Shown here piece by piece: positions 19,954-32,490 of a stretch of 59,063 nucleotides of DNA. The translations under genes were made by a program, and so were the position numbers. Source of the stretch: Actinomycetes bacterium (GTDB taxonomy: Bacteria; Actinomycetota; Actinomycetes; JAHEKZ01). Under the pieces are notes generated by a model. That model had not been told where the DNA came from and did no database searches. It worked only from the letters and a program-made list of their open reading frames with translations. The stretch lies in contig JAHELE010000005.1 of NCBI GenBank assembly GCA_024644345.1, positions 1-59,063 on the forward strand. The letters run 5' to 3'. Within the stretch, counting starts at the first letter, position 1, and the number at the start of each line of letters is the position of its first letter.

Positions 19954-20817
19954 GTGGACACCCCGCACCCTGACCCGCTGCCTCCTGCGCCGACAGCGCT
20001 GAGAAGGACGGTTCTGGCGGTCTCGGTGCTCGATGGCGTCGACCTCTTCCCAGGGGACCAGCACGTGAGGCTGGTGGGTGACCATCCCGACATCGAACTC
20101 AGCTGGGACGAGATCAGCTGCGCGCTGGCGGGCAGTGATCCCGACTCCGATTCGGCGCGGAGCCGTCTCCGCACCTGGGTCCGGCTCCGGGTGGGCCTGG
20201 CGCGGCTCCCAGACCCCGTGGAGTACGCCCGACCGGTCGGGCTGCCACCTGGGCACCCTCTGCACCCCGGCGGCCAGTGGGTGCTGACGCGGGTTCCCGG
20301 CGAGGCGCTCGACCTGGGTCTCGGTGTGCTCGGCCTGCTCGACGACCCGGACGAGGTCGTCGTGGTGCCCCCATCGCTGCTGCGCGCCGCTGGTGTCGAC
20401 ACGTCCGACTGGTGGCCACGTCAGGCACGTGAGCTCGAGCGGACCGGTCGGTTGGCCGCCGAGCGTCTGCTCCGCGAGGGAACCGCACCTCTCCGTCCTT
20501 TCGGCGACCTCGACGTCCTCACGCTCCTCGGGTCGACCGCCTACCGACGTGCGCTGTGTGAGGCAGACCCGGTCGGCTGGCGGACGGCAGCGGTTCCGAT
20601 GCGAACGCGTGGGTGGCTCGACCTCGGCCGCATCGACCCGGCATTTGCGGCTGCTGCCGCCCTGGCCACCGAACCCGACGAACGCGGGTTCGAGCGAGCA
20701 GTCTTCGTGACACCCGAAGAGGTCGTCATGGTCAGCTCACTCGGTCGGTCGGCGCGCCACGCCCTCGAGGACCCACCGGCGGGCATCGACCCGTGGCTAC
20801 GGGGCCGTCAGACCTAG
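19954..20817 (+). CDS. conserved hypothetical protein
   Basis: long ORF, actinobacterial codon usage; GTG start at 19954. Confidence 0.65.
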   Translation: MDTPHPDPLPPAPTALRRTVLAVSVLDGVDLFPGDQHVRLVGDHPDIELSWDEISCALAGSDPDSDSARSRLRTWVRLRVGLARLPDPVEYARPVGLPPGHPLHPGGQWVLTRVPGEALDLGLGVLGLLDDPDEVVVVPPSLLRAAGVDTSDWWPRQARELERTGRLAAERLLREGTAPLRPFGDLDVLTLLGSTAYRRALCEADPVGWRTAAVPMRTRGWLDLGRIDPAFAAAAALATEPDERGFERAVFVTPEEVVMVSSLGRSARHALEDPPAGIDPWLRGRQT

Positions 20818-20837
20818 TCCGGTTGACCCGTCGTTCG

Positions 20838-22766
20838 TCAGCTCTGCGACTGGGGGCGCTCGTCGACGGACTCGGAGGCCTCCGGTAACGACATCGACGA
20901 CAGCCCGCTCACGCGCTCGACGACCGCGCGCGCCACATGCTGAGCGGTCAGCCCCTCGGCCTCGAGCAGGTCGGCCCGTTTGCCGTGTTCGAGGAACTCT
21001 CGGGGTATCCCGACGATGTGCACCGGAGTGGAGATCTCGGCGTCCTGCATCTCCTCGGCGACAGCCGCCCCAACGCCGCCCACCCGCAGGTTGTCCTCGA
21101 GCGTCACGACGAGTCGAAAGGTGCGGGTCAGTGACACCAGGTCACGTGACACCGGCTTCACCCACCGGGGATCGACCACGGTGACACCAATTCCTTGGTC
21201 GTCCAACCGGGCGGCGACCTCCAGCGCGCACCGCACCATGGCACCCACTGCCACGATCAGAACATCGTTGGCACCCGAGCGGTGCAGCACGTCGGAGTCG
21301 CCAATCCGGTCCATGGTCTCGACGTCGGGGGGCAACGCTCCCTTCGGGTACCGCAACAGAGTGGGAGCGTCGTCCACGGCGATCGCCTCGGCGAAGAGCT
21401 CACGTAGCCGCTGACCGTCGCGCGGTGCCGCGATCTGCAGCCCAGGCACCGTCTGGAATATCGACAGGTCCCACATGCCGTTGTGCGACGCGCCGTCGTC
21501 TCCGGTGATGCCCGCCCGGTCGAGCACGAAGGTCACAGCGGCATGGTGCAGGGCCACGTCCAGCAGCACCTGGTCGTAGGCGCGGTTCATGAACGTGGCA
21601 TAGACGGCGACCACCGGGTGCAGGCCCCCGAACGCCAGACCGGCGGCCGACGTGACAGCGTGCTGCTCGGCGATCCCGACATCGAAGACGCGATCGGGAA
21701 AGGCTTCGGCGAAGGGGCCCAGGCCCACCGGCTGCAGCATGGCCGCGGTGATCGCCACGATGTCTTCGCGCTCGTGCCCGGCAGCGGTCATTTCCTCGGC
21801 GAAGACTCCGGTCCAGGTGGGGCCGGCCGCCGCGACGGCGCGCCCGGTCTCGGGGTCGATCACGCCGACGCCGTGGAACCGATCCGCGTCATCGTTTTCT
21901 GCCGGCGCGTAGCCCAGTCCCTTGCGGGTCAGCGCATGCACGATGACCGGGCCGCGGAAGGCCTTGGCCCGACGCAGGGCGTGCTCGAGCTCTTCCACGT
22001 TGTGCCCGTCCACCGGACCGACGTACTTGAGCCCGAGGTCCTCGAAGAGTCCCTGCGGTGCCACCATGTCCTTCAGGCCCTTCTTCATGCCATGCAGGGT
22101 GTCGAACAGGGGTTGCCCCACAACGGGGGTGCGGTCGAGCAGCGATCGCCCCCAGCCCAGGAACCGCTCGTACCCGCGGGTGGTGCGCAGGGTGGCCAGA
22201 TGGTGAGCGAGACCTCCGATGGTGGGCGCGTAGGAGCGCTCGTTGTCGTTGACGACGATCACGACCGGGCGGTCGGGCGCCCCAGCCAGGTTGTTGAGTG
22301 CTTCCCACGACATTCCACCGGTGAGCGCACCGTCGCCGACGACGGCGGCCACGGTACGGCTTCGTTCCCCCCGCAGCTGGAAGGCCTTGGCGATCCCGTC
22401 GGCATACGACAGCGCAGTCGACGCATGCGAGTTCTCGATGACGTCATGCTCGGACTCGGCGCGCGAGGGGTAGCCGGACAGCCCGTCCCGCTGCCGGAGC
22501 GACTCGAAGTCGTGGCGTCCGGTGAGCAGCTTGTGCACGTACGCCTGATGCCCGGTGTCCCACAGGAGGACGTCGCGCGGACTGTCGAACACCCGGTGCA
22601 GCGCAATAGTGAGCTCGACGACGCCCAGGTTGGGACCGAGGTGCCCGCCGGTGCGCGACACGTTCTCGACGAGGAAGGAACGGATCTCGACAGCCAGTTG
22701 CTCCAGCTCGTCGGTGTTCAGGGCCTGGACGTCAGCCGGCGTGGTGATCTGGGAGAGCAGCGACAC
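20838..22766 (-). CDS. dxs: 1-deoxy-D-xylulose-5-phosphate synthase
   Basis: [57 protein letters not shown]. Confidence 0.97.
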   Translation of the reverse strand: MSLLSQITTPADVQALNTDELEQLAVEIRSFLVENVSRTGGHLGPNLGVVELTIALHRVFDSPRDVLLWDTGHQAYVHKLLTGRHDFESLRQRDGLSGYPSRAESEHDVIENSHASTALSYADGIAKAFQLRGERSRTVAAVVGDGALTGGMSWEALNNLAGAPDRPVVIVVNDNERSYAPTIGGLAHHLATLRTTRGYERFLGWGRSLLDRTPVVGQPLFDTLHGMKKGLKDMVAPQGLFEDLGLKYVGPVDGHNVEELEHALRRAKAFRGPVIVHALTRKGLGYAPAENDDADRFHGVGVIDPETGRAVAAAGPTWTGVFAEEMTAAGHEREDIVAITAAMLQPVGLGPFAEAFPDRVFDVGIAEQHAVTSAAGLAFGGLHPVVAVYATFMNRAYDQVLLDVALHHAAVTFVLDRAGITGDDGASHNGMWDLSIFQTVPGLQIAAPRDGQRLRELFAEAIAVDDAPTLLRYPKGALPPDVETMDRIGDSDVLHRSGANDVLIVAVGAMVRCALEVAARLDDQGIGVTVVDPRWVKPVSRDLVSLTRTFRLVVTLEDNLRVGGVGAAVAEEMQDAEISTPVHIVGIPREFLEHGKRADLLEAEGLTAQHVARAVVERVSGLSSMSLPEASESVDERPQSQS

Positions 22767-22797
22767 CAGCCAGCCCCTCCCCGCTTGTCATCGTGGC

Positions 22798-22818
22798 GGT
22801 CGGCCCGGGTGGCCGACC
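22798..22818. terminator. hairpin GGTCGGCC-CGGGT-GGCCGACC
   Basis: perfect 8-bp arms, 5-nt loop, between the 22871..23245 gene and dxs on the minus strand; terminator or dxs leader. Confidence 0.5.
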
Positions 22819-22870
22819 AGGGTCCAGTGTAGGGCCGCACCCCGGGCGCGGCTCGCTCGTCGCGGCCGCC

Positions 22871-23245
22871 CTACATCTTGGCGACGAACGACTCTCCCCG
22901 CAGTGCTCGGGCGATGAGATCGACCTCACGGCGTCGGGCCAGGAGGGCCGCTCCCTCACGTTCGAGGGCCTGGAGCATCTCGGCCAGCACCTCAGGGGTG
23001 GCGTCCTCGCGCAGCTCCGCACGTGCGCGCGAGTAGGACGCCCTGGCTGATTCGAGCTGGGCCTCGACCAGCGCCTGCACTCGCCACGCCAGCAGGACCG
23101 GCTGCCTGGCATAGAGCGGTTCGGTGCGAAAGTCGCCAGGAGCGAGATCGAGCAGGTAGGCGACGGCTCGCGGTTCCCACCCCTCAGCACCGGGAGGTGG
23201 GACAGACTTGGGCCACCCAGGCGGTGGTCGGCGCTGCGTGCTCAC
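22871..23245 (-). CDS. conserved hypothetical protein
   Basis: from GTG 23245: MSTQRRPPPGWPKSVPPPGAEGWEPRAVAYLLDLAPGDFR... Confidence 0.65.
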   Translation of the reverse strand: MSTQRRPPPGWPKSVPPPGAEGWEPRAVAYLLDLAPGDFRTEPLYARQPVLLAWRVQALVEAQLESARASYSRARAELREDATPEVLAEMLQALEREGAALLARRREVDLIARALRGESFVAKM

Positions 23246-23327
23246 GGCCCGAGCCTGGCACGTCCCGCCGACACCGTGACATCGACCGCGGCTCACCCGC
23301 CGTGGGCCGCCTGAGATACTCCTCACC

Positions 23328-23759
23328 ATGGTCGCGTGGGCAGCAGGCATGAAGGTGCTGATCAAGTGGGGTCCGGTCGTCTTCGCGGCCGGCAAGAAGG
23401 CCCTGCCGTACCTGAAGGACAACCCCGCCGCCCAGCAGTTCGTGGCCTCGATGGCCGAGCAGACAGCTGCCCTACCGGCCAAGCTCAGCACCGAAGGACG
23501 GGTCAAGCGCAAGATCTCAGCCGTGCAGGTGTCTCTCGCCGAGGCCGCCACGGTCGGGGTCGACCCACTGGCCTACGCCCGCTGGCGCGAGGAGCTCGAC
23601 GAGATGTCGAGGACGGTGGTGCTGGCCCGGGCCGCCAGCCGGCCGCAACGACGTCTGCTCCTCAAACGCTGCGAGCGGCGTCTGGATGCGCTGGTGGCCG
23701 AGATCCTGCCGCAGCTCACGCGGCGGCGTCCCGCGCCCCCGCCCCAGCTCCCCGGCTAG
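23328..23759 (+). CDS. conserved hypothetical protein
   Basis: GMKVLIKWGPVVFAAGKKALPYLKDNPAAQQFVASM... Confidence 0.65.
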   Translation: MVAWAAGMKVLIKWGPVVFAAGKKALPYLKDNPAAQQFVASMAEQTAALPAKLSTEGRVKRKISAVQVSLAEAATVGVDPLAYARWREELDEMSRTVVLARAASRPQRRLLLKRCERRLDALVAEILPQLTRRRPAPPPQLPG

Positions 23760-23860
23760 AGCTCCTGCCCGGCCCCCGAACCCGCCGAGTGTCGCGAAAC
23801 CGTTCATGGGAGCGAGCTGCGGTCCACACTTTCGTGCCACTCGCGGATGCGGTGGGGCCT

Positions 23861-23883
23861 AGGTCAGGTCAGGTCAGGTCAGG

Positions 23884-23892
<9 letters not shown>
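23861..23892. repeat. pentanucleotide tandem repeat (AGGTC)x6 + AG
   Basis: direct reading; overlaps the acnA stop codon. Confidence 0.97.
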
Positions 23893-26706
<2,814 letters not shown>

Positions 26707-26758
26707 GGGGGGCTCCTCGTGGTGTGGGGGCGTCGACCTGATCCTGCCGGATGGGATT

Positions 26759-26776
26759 TATCTTGATGTCAAGATA
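26759..26776. promoter_or_regulatory. perfect palindrome TATCTTGA-TG-TCAAGATA, candidate MarR-type operator of acnA
   Basis: 8-bp arms; 52 bp upstream of the acnA start; overlaps the stop codon of the upstream gene. Confidence 0.65.
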
Positions 26777-27935
26777 ACACGAGAAGGGCCACACTCTCGA
26801 TGTGGTGCGTCATCGGAAACAGGTCGAACGCCCGAAGCGCCGACAACCGGTACCCGGCCTCCGCGAAGTAGGCCACATCGCGCCCGAGGGCTGCCGGGTC
26901 ACAGGCGACGTAGACGACCGCACGGGGCCGCCAGGCCGCTACCGCCTCGACCACGGGGCGTTTGGCCCCCAGCCGTGGCGGGTCCAGCACCACCACATCG
27001 GGACGCAGGTCGGTCGCCTGTGCCAGGTACCGCTCGACTGCGACGGCGTGCACCTGGGCCAGCGGGAGGTCGGACAGGTTCTTCTGCGCGTCGGCGGCAG
27101 CCGTTCGATGCCCCTCGACCGCATCGACCCGCCCTCCTGTCCGGCTCCCCCACACGCCCGCGAAGAGCCCCACACCGGCGTACAGGTCGACCAGGTGCTC
27201 CCCCGGTTGCGGTGCCGCAAGCTCGAAGACCGCGTCCACCAGCGCGTCAGCCGCCATGGGGTGGACCTGCCAGAAACCACCGGACGACACCTGCCACCAT
27301 CGGCCGGCGGCCTTTCGGCGCAGTGACTCGCGGCCACGGGCCTGGCCCACCTGCACGGCACGTTCGTCGTCCTCCGGCGACGTCGTCACCGACACCTCGT
27401 CAACGCCTGGCCATCGGGTGGACGTGATCTCAGGAACATCGACGAGTGGATGGGCAATTACGCAGTCGTCGATGGCCACGACCTCGTGCGAGCGGTGGCG
27501 CACGAGTCCGGCCCGACCGTCAGCGTCGACGGCGAAGCGCACGCGGGTGCGCCACCTCAGACCGGGCTGTTCGGGGTCGGTATCGGGCACCGGGGCCACC
27601 TCACCTGACCAGTCGACGGCTGACCAGTCGACCTTTCCCAGTCTGGTCAGCTGCTCGCGCACCACCGCTGCCTTGAGCCGGCGCTGCGCCTCCCCCGTCG
27701 CGTGCTGGACGTCACATCCGCCGCAGCTCCCCGCGTAGGAGCAGGGCGGCTGCACCCGGTCCGGCGAGGCCTCAAGCACCTCGAGCACCTCGGCCCGGAG
27801 ATAGCGGCCCTTGGGACCCTCCTCCGATACCCGCACCCGTACCTGCTCACCCGGCAGGACGTGGCGCACGAAGAGCACTCTGCCCTCGTGCCGCGCGACG
27901 AAGTGGCCGCCGTGGGCCACCGGCCCTACCGTCAC
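26769..27935 (-). CDS. TRAM-domain class I SAM-dependent RNA methyltransferase (TrmA/RumA family)
   Basis: PPCSYAGSCGGCDVQH Fe-S motif, DLYAGVGLFAGVW, VVLDPPRLGAK, VYVACDPAALGRD. Confidence 0.92.
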   Translation of the reverse strand: MTVGPVAHGGHFVARHEGRVLFVRHVLPGEQVRVRVSEEGPKGRYLRAEVLEVLEASPDRVQPPCSYAGSCGGCDVQHATGEAQRRLKAAVVREQLTRLGKVDWSAVDWSGEVAPVPDTDPEQPGLRWRTRVRFAVDADGRAGLVRHRSHEVVAIDDCVIAHPLVDVPEITSTRWPGVDEVSVTTSPEDDERAVQVGQARGRESLRRKAAGRWWQVSSGGFWQVHPMAADALVDAVFELAAPQPGEHLVDLYAGVGLFAGVWGSRTGGRVDAVEGHRTAAADAQKNLSDLPLAQVHAVAVERYLAQATDLRPDVVVLDPPRLGAKRPVVEAVAAWRPRAVVYVACDPAALGRDVAYFAEAGYRLSALRAFDLFPMTHHIESVALLVLS

Positions 27936-27979
27936 CGAGACGACGTCGCCAACAGCCAGCGACGACGCCTGGGAGCTGC

Positions 27980-29998
27980 TCAGGGCTCCATCTCTTCCTC
28001 GACCACGCGCTCGGCCTCCTCATCGGTCGGCTCGCCACGTCGGACGGCGCCAGCGGCAAAGATCTCCGGCCGGTCGACGAGGGCCTCGGACGAACGCAGC
28101 TGGTACGGCACGGACACGACCACGACCCCAGGTGTGAGGCGCAGCCGGGTCTTGACTCGGAAGGCACTCTGGTTGTGCAGCAAGGTCTCCCACCACCGTC
28201 CGACGACGTACTCGGGAACGTAGACGTCGACGATGTCCCGGGCGTGGTCGGCGCGCTTGGCCTTGACGTACTCCACGACCGGCCTGGTGATCTCGCGGTA
28301 CGGCGAGTCGAGGACGCGGATCGGAACGGGGATGTTCCTCTCGTCCCACTCCGCGAGCAGGGCTTCGGTCTCCACCGGATCGACGCTGACCGTCACCGCT
28401 TCCAGTGTCGCGGGGCGCGAAGCGCGCGCGTACGCGAGCGCTCGGAGCGCCGGCTTGTGCAGCTTCGACACGAGTACGACCGCGTGGATCCGCGCCGGCA
28501 GCATCTCAGAGGAGGCATCAGCCTTCAGCTCCTCAGCCACATTGCGGTAGTGACGGTGGATCGCCTTCATCAGGACGAACAGCACCATCATGGCCAGCAC
28601 GGCGAGGTAGGCGCCTCTGGTGAACTTCGTCAGCAGGACGACAACGAGTACTGACCCGGTCAGGACGAGCCCGACGGCATTGACCACCCGAGAGCGTCGC
28701 ATCTGCGCCCGGACCACACGGTCCGGCTCGACCGCCAGGAACCTGGTCCAGTGCCGCACCATGCCGATCTGGCTCATCGTGAACGAGAGAAAGACTCCAA
28801 CGATGTACAGCTGGATCAGCTTTGACACGTCGGCGTCGAACACGATGACCAAGACGATCGCCATGCCCGCGAGCGCCAGGATGCCGTTGCTGAAGGCGAG
28901 CCGGTCCCCCCGCGTGTGCAGCTGACGCGGAAGGTACCCGTCGCGCGCCAGGATCGAACCCAGCACCGGAAAGCCGTTGAAGGCGGTGTTGGCCGCCAGC
29001 ACGAGGATGAGAGCCGTGACGGCCGAGACGAACAGCGCCAAGGCGGGTGCATTGCTGAAGACCGCGTTGGCCACCTGCGCGATGACAGTCTTCTGCGGCT
29101 CACCGTCGGGCAGGCCGACCAGGTCGCTGTCGCTTTCCGCGACCTTCACACCGGTCTGCAGCGCCAGCCAGGTGATCGACGCGAACATCGTCATCGAGAT
29201 GACGCCGAGCAGCAGCAAGGTCGTGGCAGCGTTCTTCGACTTGGGAGGCTGGAAGGCGGGAACACCGTTGCTGATCGCCTCCACGCCGGTCAGCGCCGTG
29301 GTTCCGGACGTGAAGGCCCTGGCGACCAGGTACACCAGTGCCAGCCCGGTGAAGGTGTTCTCGGCGATCAAGGTGTAGTCGGCGCTCTCGGCCCGAAGCT
29401 CGGTTCCCGACACGAGCCGGACGATGGCCCAGCCGACCATCAGGAAGATCGATGCCATGAAGGCGTACGTGGGGATGGCGAACGCCGTACCCGACTCCCG
29501 AACCCCCCGCAGGTTCAGGAAGGTGATCACCGCGATCAGGACGACCGCGAGCAGCACCGCATGCTTTTCCAGCGGGTCGTAGGCCGACACGATGTTCTGC
29601 ACAGCGGCCGCGATGGACACCGCGACCGTCATGACGTAGTCGACCAGCAGGGCACTGGCCACCACGACACCGGAGTTGGGTCCGAGATTGACGCTGACGT
29701 TCTCGTAGTCGCCGCCACCGGAGGGATAGGCGTGCACGTTCTGCCGGTAGGACGCCACCACCACGAAGAACACCAGCACCACGCCGGCCGCCACCCAGGG
29801 TGCGTAGTGGAAGAAGGCCACCCCGCCGAGGGACAGGACGAGCAGGATCTCTTGCGTGGCGTACGCGTTGGAGGACAGCGCGTCGCTGGCGAACACGGGC
29901 AGCGCGATCCGCTTGGGCAGAAGTGTCTCGCTCAACCGTGCGCTCGACTGCGGACGCCCGACAAGAGCGCGCTTGAACAGAGACGTCACGGAGGCCAC
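27980..29998 (-). CDS. APC superfamily permease, KimA-like (possible K+ importer)
   Basis: FASDALSSNAYATQEILLVL, SYRQNVHAYPSGGGDYENVSVNLG, LLVDYVMTVAVSIAAAVQNI; cytosolic C-terminal domain. Confidence 0.85.
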   Translation of the reverse strand: MASVTSLFKRALVGRPQSSARLSETLLPKRIALPVFASDALSSNAYATQEILLVLSLGGVAFFHYAPWVAAGVVLVFFVVVASYRQNVHAYPSGGGDYENVSVNLGPNSGVVVASALLVDYVMTVAVSIAAAVQNIVSAYDPLEKHAVLLAVVLIAVITFLNLRGVRESGTAFAIPTYAFMASIFLMVGWAIVRLVSGTELRAESADYTLIAENTFTGLALVYLVARAFTSGTTALTGVEAISNGVPAFQPPKSKNAATTLLLLGVISMTMFASITWLALQTGVKVAESDSDLVGLPDGEPQKTVIAQVANAVFSNAPALALFVSAVTALILVLAANTAFNGFPVLGSILARDGYLPRQLHTRGDRLAFSNGILALAGMAIVLVIVFDADVSKLIQLYIVGVFLSFTMSQIGMVRHWTRFLAVEPDRVVRAQMRRSRVVNAVGLVLTGSVLVVVLLTKFTRGAYLAVLAMMVLFVLMKAIHRHYRNVAEELKADASSEMLPARIHAVVLVSKLHKPALRALAYARASRPATLEAVTVSVDPVETEALLAEWDERNIPVPIRVLDSPYREITRPVVEYVKAKRADHARDIVDVYVPEYVVGRWWETLLHNQSAFRVKTRLRLTPGVVVVSVPYQLRSSEALVDRPEIFAAGAVRRGEPTDEEAERVVEEEMEP

Positions 29999-30054
29999 GG
30001 GCGCCGAGCCTACGCCTGCACACCCTCAGGGGACGTGACCGCTACCGTGGGCAC

Positions 30055-30717
30055 GTGCATGTGGTGATCATGGGCTGTGGCCGCGTCGGATCGATGGTGG
30101 CGATCGAGCTCGACAAGGGCGGTCACCAGGTTGTCGTCGTCGACCAAGATCCCGACTCCTTCCGCCGTCTAGGCGCGGCCTTCAGCGGCAGGACGGTCAC
30201 CGGGGTCGGGTTCGACCGTGACACGTTGCTCGAGGCTGACATCGAGGTCACGGACGCCTTCGTCGCGGTGAGCAGCGGGGACAACTCCAACATCGTCTCC
30301 GCCCGGGTGGCCCGTGAGAACTTTGGGGTGTCGACGGTCGTGGCGCGCATCTACGACCCGCGCCGGGCCGAGATCTACCAGCGCCTCGGGATCCCCACTG
30401 TCGCCACCGTTCGATGGACAGCCGACCGGGTACTTCGCCGCCTCACACCAGGTGGTGTCCACGAGGACTACCGCGATCCGAGTGGCGAGATCTCCATGGC
30501 CGAGCTGCCCGTGGCCATCGAGTGGATCGGGCAGACCTACGCCCGTCTCGAGCAGGTGTGCGGTATCCGGATCGGCTACATCACGCGGGTCGGTCAAGGG
30601 CAGCTGACAACGGCGAGCACGGTGATCCAGGAGGGCGACGTCGTGCACGCGTTGGTGGCCAGCGCCGACGCCTCACGAGCCGCCGAAGCCGTCTCCCGAC
30701 CCCCGGAAGGACTGTGA
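30055..30717 (+). CDS. TrkA/RCK-family potassium uptake regulatory protein (CeoB-like)
   Basis: NAD-binding GCGRVGSMVAIEL...VVVVDQD; TrkA-C region. Confidence 0.9.
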   Translation: MHVVIMGCGRVGSMVAIELDKGGHQVVVVDQDPDSFRRLGAAFSGRTVTGVGFDRDTLLEADIEVTDAFVAVSSGDNSNIVSARVARENFGVSTVVARIYDPRRAEIYQRLGIPTVATVRWTADRVLRRLTPGGVHEDYRDPSGEISMAELPVAIEWIGQTYARLEQVCGIRIGYITRVGQGQLTTASTVIQEGDVVHALVASADASRAAEAVSRPPEGL

Positions 30718-30720
30718 CCG

Positions 30721-31386
30721 ATGCGCGTCGCCATCGCGGGGGCCGGCAAGGTCGGCCGATCGATCGCCACTGAGCTCCTCGGCCACGACCACGAAGTCCT
30801 GCTCATCGACCCTGAGGTCACCACGTACCGCGCGGACCTGGCGGCGGCAACGTGGCTGCAGGGCGACGCGTGCGAGATCTCCGCACTCGACGAAGCACAG
30901 CTGCAGACCTGCCAGGTCGCCATCGCCGCCACTGGCGACGACAAGGTCAATCTCGTCATCTCGTTGCTTGCGAAGACCGAGTACGGCGTTCCCCGTGTGG
31001 TCGCGCGGGTCAACCACCCCAAGAACGAGTGGTTGTTCAACGAAGGATGGGGCGTGGACGTTGCGGTTTCGACACCCAGGCTCCTGTCCGCCCTCGTGGA
31101 AGAGGCCGTGAGTGTGGGTGACGTCGTGCGCCTGATGGAGTTCGAACAGGGCGACGCCAACCTGGTCGAGCTCACATTGCCCGACGACTCACCAGTTGTG
31201 GGCCTGCGGGTGGGCGATGTCGCCCTACCGGCCGATACCGCCCTGGTCACCATCGTGCGCGACCGCCGCGTCATCACGCCCACTGCCGACGACCCGCTCG
31301 AGGCCGGTGACGAGCTTCTCTTCGTGACCTCCGACGTCTCCGAGGACGAGGTGCAGCAGACCTTCAGTCCGCATCCTCGCCGCTAG
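30721..31386 (+). CDS. TrkA/RCK-family potassium uptake regulatory protein (CeoC-like)
   Basis: GAGKVGRSIATELL...; TrkA-C region; 3 bp after the first TrkA gene. Confidence 0.9.
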   Translation: MRVAIAGAGKVGRSIATELLGHDHEVLLIDPEVTTYRADLAAATWLQGDACEISALDEAQLQTCQVAIAATGDDKVNLVISLLAKTEYGVPRVVARVNHPKNEWLFNEGWGVDVAVSTPRLLSALVEEAVSVGDVVRLMEFEQGDANLVELTLPDDSPVVGLRVGDVALPADTALVTIVRDRRVITPTADDPLEAGDELLFVTSDVSEDEVQQTFSPHPRR

Positions 31387-32059
31387 TGTCACTGACCGGG
31401 TCGGCGTCGGAGTCGCTGTCTGCGACCGGGACCCGCTGTGGTGGTGCCTTCGTGAGCACCAGGTAGCTCGCCCACGCGACGAGCGCAAAGATCGGCCACC
31501 CCATCGCCAGCTTCACCCAGCCGAGCACGACGGTCATGCCCAACAGGTAGAGCGGAAGCTGGACTCCGAACCGGACAGCGAACATGCCGAACCAGAGCCA
31601 GGTCACCTGCGTGTAGGCGCGGCGGCGCGGCGGGTAGTCACGCCAGGTGAAGCCTTCGCCCAGCAGCGGCCCCAGGATCACACCGATCAAGGGCCACCCG
31701 ATGAGGATCGAGACGAGATAGACGACGGCATACCCGCCCTGCCAGATCAGTCCCGGAAGGTAGAAGTTGGCAGCGTTGCCGGTGCGAGAGGCGATGAACG
31801 CCGACAGGGCCACGCCGAACATCCCGCCCAACGCGTACTTGAGGGATCCGCGACGCACGATGCGGACCACCGTCATGACCGCAGCTGTCCCGAGCGCCGC
31901 CCACAGCGCCGGCTCGAGCACCTGACCGTTCACGGTGAAGATGACGATGAAGACCGCGCTGGGCAGCCCGCTCTCGGCGACGCCTAGCTTGCCGCCCAGT
32001 GCGTCCTTGAGGTCGACGCCGGCCGCGGCCCGCTCCTCGTCACCGATCGGGTCGCTCAC
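31364..32059 (-). CDS. DUF3159 domain-containing membrane protein
   Basis: GLPSAVFIVIFTVNGQVLEPALWAALGTA..., multi-TM, characteristic synteny. Confidence 0.88.
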   Translation of the reverse strand: MSDPIGDEERAAAGVDLKDALGGKLGVAESGLPSAVFIVIFTVNGQVLEPALWAALGTAAVMTVVRIVRRGSLKYALGGMFGVALSAFIASRTGNAANFYLPGLIWQGGYAVVYLVSILIGWPLIGVILGPLLGEGFTWRDYPPRRRAYTQVTWLWFGMFAVRFGVQLPLYLLGMTVVLGWVKLAMGWPIFALVAWASYLVLTKAPPQRVPVADSDSDADPVSDTSGEDAD

Positions 32060-32463
32060 GCCACCACCGGCAGCAGCTCGTACATCGGGTTGTACATGAC
32101 AAAGCCCGACCCGCGGCGGGTCACGCGGCCCGAGGCGATCAGCTCGCGCCCTGGCGTGATGCCGCGGATCGCGCGACGACCGAGGAACACCAGGGTCAGA
32201 ACGTCCGTACCGTCGTAGAGCTCGACTTCCAGGGCCGGCACCTGGGAGCGGCAGCGCAAGGTCAGCGACCGCACCGTCCCGCCCACCCGAACTCCCACCG
32301 CCAGGGGGGCGTCAGCGATCAACGTCGTCTGCAGGGACTGGAACCGGTGACGCAGCTCGTCCGCCTCGATCTCGACCGAGCTGGGGGCAAGACGCTCGGA
32401 CAGCCGCTGCCACCAGGTGGAACGACGCGCGGGGGACGAGGTACCGGTGGCCACAACAGCCAA
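32056..32463 (-). CDS. OB-fold nucleic-acid-binding domain protein
   Basis: VGGTVRSLTLRCRSQVPALEVELYDGTDVLTLVFLGRRAIRGITPG. Confidence 0.88.
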   Translation of the reverse strand: MAVVATGTSSPARRSTWWQRLSERLAPSSVEIEADELRHRFQSLQTTLIADAPLAVGVRVGGTVRSLTLRCRSQVPALEVELYDGTDVLTLVFLGRRAIRGITPGRELIASGRVTRRGSGFVMYNPMYELLPVVA

Positions 32464-32490
32464 GGCTACTCGGCACCGGCCAATGGTCGG

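Noticed and set aside
18584-20002. 472-aa plus-strand ORF
   Set aside because: Antisense to the minus-strand membrane-anchored gene and overlaps fadB; no domain-like sequence.
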